Origin: Lepiota brunneoincarnata
Lineage: Eukaryota; Basidiomycota; Agaricomycetes; Agaricales; Agaricaceae
Assembly: GCA_023014365.1 (NCBI GenBank)
Contig: JAEBUN010000030.1
Coordinates: 186,001-250,000 of the forward strand
Reading direction: 5' to 3'
Length of the DNA: 64,000 nt
Shown here: in pieces, positions 1 to 10,916 of the stretch
Layout: each line of letters starts with the position of its first letter
Numbering within the stretch: the first letter of the stretch is position 1
Notes under the pieces: generated by a model
Told to the model about the DNA's origin: nothing
Databases searched by the model: none
Seen by the model: the letters and a program-made list of their open reading frames with translations, nothing else
Made by a program: the position numbers and the translations under genes

Positions 1-242
1 TCATACAGATTGCTGTGCGGTACAGGAATTGTATAAGTAGTGTATCTTCACTTGCCTCGCTCACTTTCGCTTTCTGTTCGATTGGGTGAGTATACTCCCA
101 TATTTCCTTTTATCTCTTGCACTGATTGTGCATATAGCTGTCCAGCCGGTCCCAGTGATCACAACATTACTCCCCGACTCTCCGTCGAACCGATTGCGGG
201 ATTGCCTCGTCCGACTCGCCTTAGTGTAAAAAAACATCGATC

Positions 243-2988
243 ATGGGGAAAAAGAGAAAGCTGTCCAATTCTTCCAGAGCGAAGAAGCTCAACATCCTAG
301 GGCTTTCTTTCCAGAGTCGGCTCGAACGTACAGGGATGCTTAGGGACATCGATAAGGCGATCAAGAATCAGCAGCAAGCTGTATCGCTCATACCGTATGG
401 ACATGCCAGTAAGCCAGAGTGGCTCAATGCGCTTGGGACCTCCCTACAGACTCGGTTTGACCAATCAGAGTTGCTTAGCGATGTTGACGAGGCGATCAAG
501 AATCTACGACAATCGGTGTCGCTCACTCCAAATGGGCATCCTGATAAACCAAAGCGGCTCAACGACCTTGGGAGTTCCTTACAGAGCCGTTACGACCACA
601 CAAAATTGCTCAGTGACATTGAGGAGGCAGTCGAGAACCAACATCAGGCGGTATCGCTCACCCCAGATGGACACGCAGACAAAGCGGAGTGGCTCGATAA
701 CCTTGGGGTTTCCTTGCAGTTCCAGCTTGATCATACAGGAGCGCTCGGCGACATTGAAGAGGCAATCAAGAAACACCAGCAGGCTCTTTCCCTCATCCCT
801 GACGGGGATCCCGACAAGCCATTCTCGCTTAACAACCCCGGGGCCTCCTTCCAGCTTCGTTTCGAGCGTATGAGGATGCTCAGTGACCTCGAGGAGGCAA
901 TCAAGTATAAACTGCAAGCTGTATTGCTCACTCCAGATGAAGACCCTGACAGAGCGGCACGGCTCAGCCGCCTCGGTAATTCCTGCTGACATTGAGGAGG
1001 CAATCAAGAGCCAACAACAGGCCGTGTCGCTCACCCCTGATGAGGATGGTGACAAACCGAATTGGCTCAACAACCTCGGGAATTCTTTCTCGAGTCGGTT
1101 TGAGAAAATGGGATCACTCAGTGATCTCGAGGAGGCAATCAAGTGCAATCAGCAGGCCGTGTTACTCACCCCAGATGGACATCACGACAAACCAACGTGG
1201 CTCAGCAATCTTGGGATTTCCCTGCGGACCCGGGCTGAGCACACAGGAATGTTTATCGACATTGAGGAGGCAATCGACAATCAACGGCAGGCCGTATCGC
1301 TCACCCCAGATGGGCACGCTGGTAAACCACTATTCCTCGACAACCTTGCAGTTTCCTTACAGCATCGATTTCTGCGTACAGGCATACTCAGTGACATCGA
1401 GGAGGCGATCAAGAACCAACAGACTGCTTTGTTGCTCACTTCAAATGAGCACGCTGATAAGCCAAGGTGGCTCAATAATCTTGGTATTTCCTTCCAGCAC
1501 CGTTATGAGCATACAGGGATGCCCAGTGACCTTGAAGAGGCGATTAAAGCTAAAGAGGAGGCAGTTTTGCTCACCCTAGATGAAGATCCCGACAAGCCAG
1601 CGCGACTCAGCAACCTTGGGAACTCACTTGGGAGTCGCTTCCAGTTCATGGGTATGCTTAGTGATATTGAGGCGGCAATCAAGAATCATGAGCGAGCCGT
1701 TTCGCTTACTCCAGATGGACATCCAGACAGGTCGAAGTGGTTGAACAACCTCAGGAATTCCTTTGCAAGTCGGTTTGGGAGTACGCGAGCACTCGATGAT
1801 CTAGAGGAGGCGATCAAGAATAATCGGCGGGCCGTGTTGCTCACCCCAGATGGGCTTGTCTACAAGTCAACATGGCTCAAAAACCTCGGAGTCTCCCTCG
1901 AGAGTCGAATTCAATATACGGGAAAACCTAGCGACCTCGACGAGGCAATTTCTATCCAACAGCAGGCAGTACTGCTTACCCCAGATGGACATTTGGAAAG
2001 GCCGGATCGACTCTACGATCTCGGGGCTTCTTACGAGACTCGGTTTGACCATACCAAGTTGCAGAGTGACTTGGAAGAGGCAATTTCACATTTTCGGTCA
2101 GCTGGAACCTCTAAAACTGGGTTCCCTTCACTTCGATCCATGGCGCCCCAACGATGGGCTCGCCTTGCAGCCAATCATGACCCACCTTCTGCCCTGGACG
2201 CATATCGTCAGGCCATTGATCTCATTCAACAAATTGCTTGGATCGGAGATCCTATTGTGAAGCTGCTACCAGTTCTCGGGGGGTAAAGGACGTCTAGTTC
2301 GCATACCTACGAGGCACGTATTTTATAGAGTCTACGTGTCCGTGTTTCTACAAGAATTGGGAGCAAAAGGGTGATAGGGTATGTAAAAAGAGAGATAGAG
2401 AGAGTAATGAGCGAGTTTGGTGATCTTCCAGGGGAGGCTGTTGCATTCGCCCTCGACGCTGGCAATCCCGATCTTGCCCTAGAGTGGCTCGAACAAGGAC
2501 GCTCAGTTGTCTGGAACCAACTACTCAACCTCCGCACTTCCACTGTCGAGCTCCAACAGGTACATCCAGATATCTGCGCAGAATTCACGCGGGTTTCAGA
2601 TGAACTTCGGAGTGCAGCCACGCGAGAGCAGCCGATGAAGCCGCCCACCAATATCAATATGTCTCTGGAAGAAGAAACTCAGCGCCATCATCGTCTTGCG
2701 GAGAGGTGGGATTCTCTTCTACAAAGTATCCGCTCGCTTCCAGACTTTGGGGGTTTCCTTCTTCCGAAAAAAATCTCTATTCTGAAGGCGGCCGCGGGCT
2801 CGGGTCCTATAGTTGTCATCAACGTCCATCAACGCCGCTGCGATGCCTTGGTATTTGAACCAGGGAAAGTCAGCCTGCGCCATATCCCTTTGGCCCAGCT
2901 TCGTTATGAAGACGTGGAGAAGATGCAGAAATCATTGAGACAACATCTCGCAAACCCCCGATTTGCTCGAAGGGAGGACCGCTCGTAG
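243..2988 (+). pseudogene. TPR-CHAT protein, N-terminal and middle part (broken)
   Basis: The product is a long array of TPR-like units of about 50 residues with the core pattern DIEEAIKNQQQAVSLTPDG then LNNLG.S. From about 2430 to 2940 comes the linker typical of fungal TPR-CHAT proteins, with the signature ALDAG..DLALEWLEQGRS and then the start of the CHAT region. Such proteins pair a TPR sensor with a caspase-like protease; a cell-death or signalling role is inferred. The gene is broken. At about 985 part of one repeat is lost and the frame shifts, so 243-989 and 883-2286 are two frames of one gene. Near 2283 the frame ends, possibly at an intron to about 2411. After about 2988 the coding sequence stops at repeat R1, and the C-terminus resumes near 8340. 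The true start is uncertain, because an upstream exon may end at about 110. Confidence 0.8.
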
Positions 2989-4344
2989 CATGGGAGGGCT
3001 TCGGATGGTTGGACCAGATGTACCAATGGGCGGAGTGCTTTCAGCCCCCATCCCATGAAGCTTTACAACCCCGGCGATGTGGCTTTCTTGATGACATCCT
3101 GCCGGGAGATAGATTCCAGGAATCGAGAACCTCCACGACGTTGAGTAAGGCGGAGGATCCCGACATCCACGGCAAGATAATCGAAAACCGGCTTGAGGCT
3201 CGAGGGTAAGAGACAGACCCGTGGAGGGTATTTGGCGGACTAGACAGCCGTTTGGGAAACTGGATTGACATGATGGGAATGGCTGGTGAGAAGAGGAGTC
3301 ATGGGGAGCTTAGGGATGTGCGGGGAAGGAGGACAAATCGTCTGAGGTCTTCCAGATTTATTGGGCATAGCTTGCTTTGTCCTCACGACCGATCCAAAGA
3401 CAGAAAGCCCAACACGAGGCTGTCAAAATAGCGCAAGTCAGAAGCCCAAATCGAAAATGTCATATTCAGGACAAGACCAGGACGGTAAGATCACTTCATT
3501 TCGGTCACAACTCCTCCGCCGAGCCGTCGTCACAGGGTCTGTGCGGTGCTCCGCATCCTGTATTCCTCGAGTGCGAGCGCGCAAGGGAACCGCCTACTCC
3601 GATGAAGTCGCAAGGTTGCGATTCATCACAGGAGCCACATTAGTAAATGCCAGTCCATCACGTTAGATGTTAAACAATATCAATGTCCAGTTAGGACCAT
3701 TGCAGCGGTACACAGGGCGCTAACCATCAACACAAAATCCATCGGTCCAGCGGCACTTCTGACTCGAACTCTTCTGTTTCGGGCCGAGGAAAATTGATTA
3801 CACGATAACATCTTGAACCTCAGTCACACTGTTCCACACGCTTTGTGGAACTATTATTTGCGCTTCTTTAATTTATTGCCGACCCTTGTTGCCTTGTGTC
3901 ATGTTACGAAGGGCTGTGGCATGCTGCTGGCGGAGTCCGGTCCAAGACCGCAACAGGCAAGTCGGAATTCGGTCTACACATTGAGTGGGTCAGTTGGAGG
4001 GCCTGCTTTGGAGAAGACGGTGCCCAGGATTGGATTTCATCTGCAGGGCAAGCTCCATAGCTTGTGACTTGTACTGTATTTGAGTTGCACCTGTGTGGGC
4101 GGGACACAGTCGATGATCCCGAGGTTCGTAAGGACTACCCTAAAATAGTACTCACTTCATTCAATTTCGAACTCAGAGATCTGCCTGTTTCTTTCGTCTC
4201 AGAAGGCTCCTTTGAGGGCACTCAAGGCCATAATTCGCATGAATAGTAGACCGTCAAAGATTTCAGAGGTGAGCCAACAATGCCCAGACAGCGGGCCCAG
4301 TCCATTAGCGTTCTTTCAACCGTGTCCACTCTGACTTCCTCTGT

Positions 4345-5100
4345 TCAGGTCGCACTCTGCCAACGTCTGACGCGTGTACCCACGCCATACGTCCTGCGCG
4401 ACTCATGATGAAATCCTCGGAAAATGACAGTAGCGTGCTCGTCAGCAGACGCCACCAGCGATGGACCGAACTTCTCGTTGTCTATTTTCCTGGCCAGTCC
4501 ATCGATCGATGGAGTCCTTGGAGCCTTACCCCTGCCCTGCTCCCACCCTCGACGGTTCGCTCGATTTTTGGTCCTTTTCCAACCCAAACCAAACGAGCCG
4601 GTTGTCGGTGGGTTCTATGTGGTATGTACGAGTTATACGTCGAGTTAAATCACTCCGCTTCCAACTAATGAATCACAACCTTATAGTTCAACACCATCCT
4701 TGATGATCAACTCGACTTCCATTCCCTCACCCTCCTCCCCCCACCCAAAACCCAACCGGCTAGCTACTGGTGCGCTATATGTGGTATGTAGTAGCTACAC
4801 GCCGAGTCAGGGCCCTCTATTGTCAACTGACAACTCCATAACCTAGCCCGAAGTCAGCCGCAACTCGAGGGACACAGAGAACTTTTCCGAACTCTCCTCT
4901 TGCCGCAGGCGACCTTCAAGCAAAGAAAATTTCTCCTCCATCTTGTTGAGATGGAGACAGGTGAGCCCGTCGTTATATTGAGCTTAAGTCCATGCCCCGC
5001 GTGCCGCGACTGATTGGTTCACCATGACACAGGTCGTACCAGCTGTTGGCAAGACATAATGAGGGCGTACTCTCGCCGGCGATGAGCCATGTCGCCCATC
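4345..5100 (+). other. Gene-like exon series inside R1 copy a (unrecognised)
   Basis: Several GT..AG introns of fungal size can be read: about 4620-4686 (gtatgt..ttatag), about 4792-4845 (gtatgt..cctag) and about 4960-5033 (gtgagc..acacag). Exon material between them reads for example FQPKPNEPVVGGFYV, then PPPKTQPASYWCAIC, then SQPQLEGHRELFRTLLLPQA and RKFLLHLVEMETG. The first two segments resemble each other and end at the same relative splice site, so they look like duplicated exons. Copy b (48540-49090, minus) keeps the same layout with a few changes and an early stop. No family was recognised, so function is unknown. It may be a captured host gene fragment. Confidence 0.4.
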
Positions 5101-7117
5101 ATCATGTTCGCGACTTGTCATCCTGACCACCTTGCTGACGATGCCACCCAGGTGAGGGTCAAAATTGGTTTTAGCCTCGCGATTGTTAGAGCTGTTCCAT
5201 ACCGCTGGGAAGGGAGACGCAGAGGGATTTGTTATGGGCGGATAACAGACTCATACGGTGCGCTGGTTTTATCTGGTTTCTACGCACCAACCCCCAATGT
5301 GATGGACACCTATGAAGGTTTCCCAACACACCAGAGCGACCCTCGAGGACCACAAACTCAACCAGTGCAGTTCTTGGGGATGACCTGGGAACCCAAGATC
5401 TATCGACTCACAAGTGTTGTGCGATGTCAGCGAGCCCTAAATGCGAGTGTTTGGAAGGTCCAGAGACCCTCATTTCTACACGGCACCAATCGACAGCATC
5501 GAGCAAGACGCGCTTTGGCCTGGCCAGCCACCAGGAGGGCCTTTACCTTACGCTGGGAGGAAGTGGGTGTGAAGAACGATCGATGCTTTAGTCGTGAGCG
5601 GCCAGCGACTTCATGAGCTGCGTTGATTGCATTTTGTTCCCAGTGGCCACAGGGGAGGTCGCGTAGCTCATCATACACATCGCTGCCTGGGACGCTCTCG
5701 AATCGACTGATTGATATGTCAGGCATGGTGCGGTGGGATGGTTCATATCTATTTGCCTGTGACGGATCCAGTACACATGATTTATTGTTTATTTATCGAT
5801 TACAGAGTTATCCGGTCAGGTTATTATTTTTGAATTATCATTTCTTGACCATTGCTTTATCGTCAGTCAACCTGGTCGTAGTCGGAAAATGCAATAGAGG
5901 CATTGTTCTGGCTGGTCAGGGCAAGGAAAATTGCGGAAAGTGTTGAATGAAAACCGTCCATCGATGGTGGAGCGGCAGACAGGAAGATTTACATCGGGGC
6001 ACGGGGTGCATTCCGCCGCCCCGCAAAATTCGGCCGGAACTTTCGATTGGCCAAACGGAATGTGGCGACCGGGTGCTATCGGTTTGCGGGTTAAATTCTA
6101 GATTTCAACCAAATTCGGACACAAATTACACAGGAAGCTTAGTAAGAGGCGGGGGATGATCGATCGGAACGACACTCCTCTGGGACATCATCACAATTCG
6201 TGCAGGACGTCCTGGACGAGTAAACCTCACAGGCGAGGCGGGGAGTAAAGAGAGCCAAACGAGTGAGGTTTAAAGTACCCAGATGGTGTTTTCTATGGCC
6301 TCCACCGTCCACGGACACAGCTGCCCCGTCGGTTGGACAAGTCGTGGCCTATACTTCCTCCCAGGGAGCTTCTATAACGGGCAGACCTCTGTTCACATGC
6401 ACAAAGCCAAGTCCCCATTGAGGTAAGAAAGTCATTCCTTATCGGAATGCGAAATCGGTTTTATGTATTCTCTGCTCAAATTGAACTGGCAAGGTTCTGG
6501 CTTTCGAATTGTGATATTCTGCACAGATGGTCTGAAAGGCATGTCATATATTCGGAAATCAATGCAGTCGAAAACAGATAAAGGATGTTGAACAATTCTG
6601 CAAGGCGTGCGAAAAGGGGGGCGATTGAGTTCAAGATGCTACGGCATATGCAATTTTCCCCATCCCTCCCTAGTGGTCGTAATAATACTACCAGCGGACT
6701 AATGAGCTGTGTGTAATGAAAGATGCTGGGAGGGGCACTCACGCCTCGATGAGCAAAGGTCACAACGATGTCAATGCTGTATATCATTGACTAACATTTA
6801 CAAATGTGGGTCCGACAAAGCGCCATAGCCGTAACCCCACCGGGACAATGGTTCATTCGATCAACCGAGATATAAGTCATCGTCCATGGAGGGGAGCACA
6901 ACGATACATGGCGGATGGCATAGGAGGGCAAGGGAGCTAGAGCAGATATTTGAACACCGAAGAGTGCTCGGCGGAAGTGGCAACCGAAAAAGGAGTTTCG
7001 TAAGCGCCGTTTCCCTGCCCTGAGTGTTACACATCGTGTTTTGATTTGTAATTCGGGTGGTTCCACCATCGTGCTGGCCTTTCCTTTCTTTGGACGGATT
7101 GCGAGGACAAACACAAG

Positions 7118-7230
7118 CTTCCTGGGGCATATAAAAACCCCCAAGAAATTTCGGTAACCTCCCGGACAGCTCGTCTTCCTTCTCCCCTCTCTCTCTACTT
7201 CGCCTTCCTCTGCTCTTGCCTCATGGCACC
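7118..7230 (+). promoter_or_regulatory. Promoter-like block in R1 copy a
   Basis: A TATA-like stretch (catataaaaacccc, about 7126-7140) is followed by about 80 bases of CT-rich leader and an ATG at 7222. The same arrangement is in copy b (about 46270-46365, minus), and a shortened relative lies at 57000-57160 where the TATA block is duplicated. The downstream reading frame differs between copies, so no product is assigned. A promoter role is inferred from base composition and spacing only. Confidence 0.35.
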
Positions 7231-8339
7231 CGTTGGGGTGTCGGTAGTTGATCGAGTCGTCGCGACTCTCCTACCGGCACCCCCACCACCTCTATGGTTA
7301 TCTCGACGCGACGACCATAAGTCCATGGGGTAGGCCCTCTGCCCTACACCTACATCATCAGTGAGGTCTATACTCAATTCTCTCTCCTTCTTACTTAATG
7401 AGCTTCAGATGCAGGAAGTCGACAACATCAACAACCACAACGTTACGGTTGATGCTTTTGGACTCCACAACCGGACCACCTGGGTCATGCTAGATGCTAA
7501 TCTCTCTGCTCTCCACTCGCGCTTTCTCCCTCGCTGCTATTGCATCGCTATATCTATGGTCCATCCCTCGAGTGGATCCTCAAGCGAACCCAAGGGGTCT
7601 CTTTCCTGTCCCAGATGTGGTTATCTTTTTACTTGACCCTGTTCTCGGTGGTACCAGTCTACTTCTGGAGCGGATGACGATTGGATTCATGTGCAACGTG
7701 CTACTCGCAAAGCTTGGACTTTACGCCATCCTGGACTGTGAAATGTTCTTGTGTTGTCTGTTACCTGTGATGCCTCCCTTGCTGCTGCTGCCACATTCTT
7801 TGCTTCTTGTACTGAACCAGCGTAGGTCAAATGTACAGTGAGTGCTTTGTTCTAAAGGCTCTATCTAACCATTTCACAAGCAGGTAGGTGACAACGGTAA
7901 GCGTTTTCCTGTTGATCGAAGCAAGGAGCTCCTCCAACGGTTTGAAAAAAAAAAAAGATGTAGGTTCAAACAACAAGGTACGTTTTCTTTTCCCAAGCAA
8001 GGGTCTGGTCCAACCCTCGTGCTCCCTTGCCGTGGGGCTTGGGCTTAAGACCTTTTCCGCAAGGAAGAGGTCAACCAAACGCACGTTAAATTTGGACCCT
8101 TCTACTTTTGTGTTCCATGTGATTTCGGTGAGCTCCTATTTCCTCATTTTCATGCCACCTTTTGTTAATTTCTTTTATTCATGACAACTCCACTGGAATA
8201 CAGCCACATCACGTCTGCCATGCTACCATCGCTGCTTTGGGGTGTGGGATTCAAAGGTATATTCCTGACCTCTGAAATATGTCACATGAGCTAATTTGCT
8301 TCATGTTTTTAGCATGCTGGGCTCGTGCCTAGTTACGAT

Positions 8340-9176
8340 TCTCGAGATGCTCTATTCAAGCATTATACACCCTGTTCTTGAAGGCTTGGGCTTTATCGTA
8401 AGAGTCACTCTCCTCCCTACAGCGATGAAGCATTGCACTCGCTGACGTCAGTTCCAGGCAGGGGGGTTGGGGGCTTTGGATCTCCCTCGCATTTGGTGGT
8501 GCCAGACTGGCCCCCTTCCTTTCCTTCCGCTTCATGCTGCCGGTCGCAGGGTTGCAGATGTAGGGGATGAGACATCCAGTTATGTTGTATCGCTATGGTC
8601 AAGACACCAGGTCTCAATCCACTCCCAGGCGTCGATGTAGAAATGTCAAAGATAGGCAAGCAATGTCCTGTGGGCACTAGGTGGATATTCGAAGCACGTC
8701 GGGATGAGCGGGCGACTAGAGAACGAGTGCTGGCCGACATGGCTAGCAGCAGCTGGATTCATCTTGCATGTCACGCTGTCCAGGACGTGAAAGAGCCCAC
8801 ACGGAGTGGTTTTTGCCTTTATGACCGTCGTTTGACGATCACTGATATCATTGCCAAACCATTTGCCAATGCTGACTTTGCCTTTTTGTCAGTATGTCAG
8901 ACAGCTACTGGAGACGAAGCAGCATCGGACGAGGCGGTGCGTATCACTGGCGCTATGATGGGAGCAGGATATCGGAGCGTCATTGGGACGATGTGGTCAA
9001 TACCTGACGAGGCCGCTCCCATTGTTGCTGAAAAGGTCTACGAGAACTTGCTTTCGCGAGGGGAGCCGAACAGCGAGCGGGCGGCGCGAGTGTTGCATGA
9101 AGGTGTGAAGGAGCTGCGAAAATTTAGGGAGGACTCTCTTCATTCCTGGGCGCCATTTGTACATTATGGCGTCTGA
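8340..9176 (+). pseudogene. CHAT caspase-like domain, C-terminal part of the split TPR-CHAT gene
   Basis: This resumes the gene interrupted at about 2988. From about 8360 one frame reads ILEMLYSSIIHPVLEGLGF, and from about 8478 comes IWWCQTGPLPFLPLHAAG, both typical of the CHAT subdomain. The 8595-9176 frame then carries the two catalytic-type motifs: WIHLACHA (His codon at 8772-8774) and FLSVCQTATGD (Cys codon at 8895-8897). The protein ends normally in SWAPFVHYGV. Between SSYVVS and KTPGLNPLPG the sequence is shorter than expected and the frame changes, so a small deletion or unannotated intron is present. The His/Cys dyad survives, but the chain cannot be made as one protein with the 5.3-kb insertion upstream. 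Identification as CHAT (peptidase clan CD-like) rests on these motifs. Confidence 0.82.
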
Positions 9177-9179
9177 TTT

Positions 9180-10916
9180 GTACTACGGCTGAACAACTGT
9201 CTTTTCTCTTGTGCGAAGAATCCTTGATAGCTGCGGTGCCCATTACTGGTCCTATGACATGAGTTCGTTCCCACCGGCGCCTGGGAACCGAGCTCTTCGA
9301 GGTCGTTTCTTGTAAACTCGATTTGCATTCCCTGCGAAATGATCTAGACACGAGCGAGAACCCACGATCATCAAGCCGTCCACGAGAGCATTCACTAATA
9401 AAATTTGCCTTACCGGATGAGAAGAGGGAGCCCCTCCTGGTGCAGCATTGTCTGCTCCGTATGGAAGGCTTGGAGCACCCGGATACACTTGGGTTTCGAT
9501 AATGCATCATGAAGATGTTAGCTTCCAGCCCAGGTCCGATACCGACACCCCAAATCGGTGTGATCATACTTGTAGTGATCCGATTCGTTGGAGATAAACA
9601 GATCGTTGGCATTGCCAACCACGGCTGACTGCAAGGAAACAATCGCGAGTTAATGCGGCGGTCTACCCACGCGAGGTCGTCAAAGTCTCAATGGAAGGCT
9701 TATCAGGGTATTTACTAGAACTGGGGAAGATTTACGCTCAGGGGAAAGAGTAGCATTGGAAAGAAAATATTTGAATGAGCCAGGCCGTGAGTGGAATGGG
9801 GAGGTTTGTCGAAATAAGGATGGCTCCCTTTGGCCATGGGCGCTCCGAGATCCTTGTCACATGTCAGTCGGGTTCGTCACAATTGCACGAGAGGTGACGT
9901 GTGCCAGGTGGCCGAGCCACTCGTCCGCCTCTACATAGGCTTACACTATCCCTATGCGAAGCTCCCGCTTCAGATGGAGGCAAGGTTAGCCATGTCGCGT
10001 ACTGTCGATGTGAGGCCTAGAAGGTCCTTGACGAATATACATGGTTGGGGATAGTCTGGTTGGGAGCAAAGGTGCGATGTCTTTTTATCCTTCGCTTGGT
10101 ATGGAGGTTACTGACACGTTCTATTATTTGAGCACAGGGCTCTACAACCCAGATGATGGGCTCTACACTTTAGTAATTTCGTACAGCAGCAATAAAAGGT
10201 CAACTAGGTCTTTACTAGAACTGAGGGAGATCCTACCTGGTGGGATGATGCGAGTGGGTCGCAAAAGGACCCTTCAATGCCAAACGTATCTCCATGGTTT
10301 TCGAAAAGTGACTTCTTTGGTTGGAGGCTGTGGCAAATGACTATGCCTCCACGGAGTCCCTTTCAAGCAGGGATCTCTTAGCATCTTACTGGGTAGGGCA
10401 ACGAGCAAATGAGATAAGATCCGAAATCGATCGAGAGATGAATTGTGATATAGGAATATCGAGGGCAACACATCGCTCCAGGGATGGTCAAGAGGGACGT
10501 GGGCAAGGAAAAGTGGAGGCAGTTACACGATGCATGCATCCTGTACGTATACCTGCCTATAGATGGACAACAGAGGAACGCTCATTCATAAATAGTCATC
10601 GCCGCTGGGCCAGTGTCGTTGTTAATGGTTGTATCCGGCTACAAGAGCGCGCATGGCGATTATGTATAAATATGTACGTCCGCAATAGTGAAGAAACGAA
10701 ATGCCAGAGCTCAGGTCACGATCTGATCCCGTTCCACACGAACTCAGTAGTTGGTCTCCTGCTACAGCAGAGTACAAGGAGGAAGAGCAGGGGCGCTGCC
10801 CATAAGGATCGGATGAGTCTTTCTTGAGTGACATCGCCGAGATATTCCCGTGGTCTAGATCTCGTGAGAAGATTGCTGCTATGGAACGGCATTAATGGTG
10901 CCCAAGAACTCAAGCC
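9180..10916. other. Stretch without a confident gene
   Basis: I see no recognised protein. On the minus strand between about 9640 and 9200 three short coding-like pieces can be joined through GT..AG introns, including YPGAPSLPYGADNAAPGG and then IISQGMQIEFTRNDLEELG after an intron at about 9350-9420. They could be a small unrecognised minus-strand gene, but no start or family is clear. From 9700 to 10916 there are only short open frames with no conserved motif. The last few hundred bases should hold the NLR promoter. Confidence 0.4.

Larger units (their letters stand above)
3150..8322 (+). repeat. Repeat R1, copy a (about 5.2 kb, inserted in the TPR-CHAT gene)
   Basis: This block is matched in inverted order by 44750-50310. 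Pairs that can be followed by eye include 3360-3560 with 49990-50160, 4405-4700 with 48790-49090, 5340-5610 with 47890-48140, 5940-6170 with 47330-47560, 6476-6790 with 46690-47000 and 7490-7840 with 45595-45945. Flanking DNA belongs to one host gene, so the block is an insertion. The right edge is at about 8322, where similarity to copy b stops and CHAT coding resumes. The left edge is only known to lie between 2990 and 3170. No transposase, reverse transcriptase or terminal repeat was recognised. It contains intron-like and promoter-like stretches, so it could be a non-autonomous element or a mobilised genomic segment. Confidence 0.7.
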
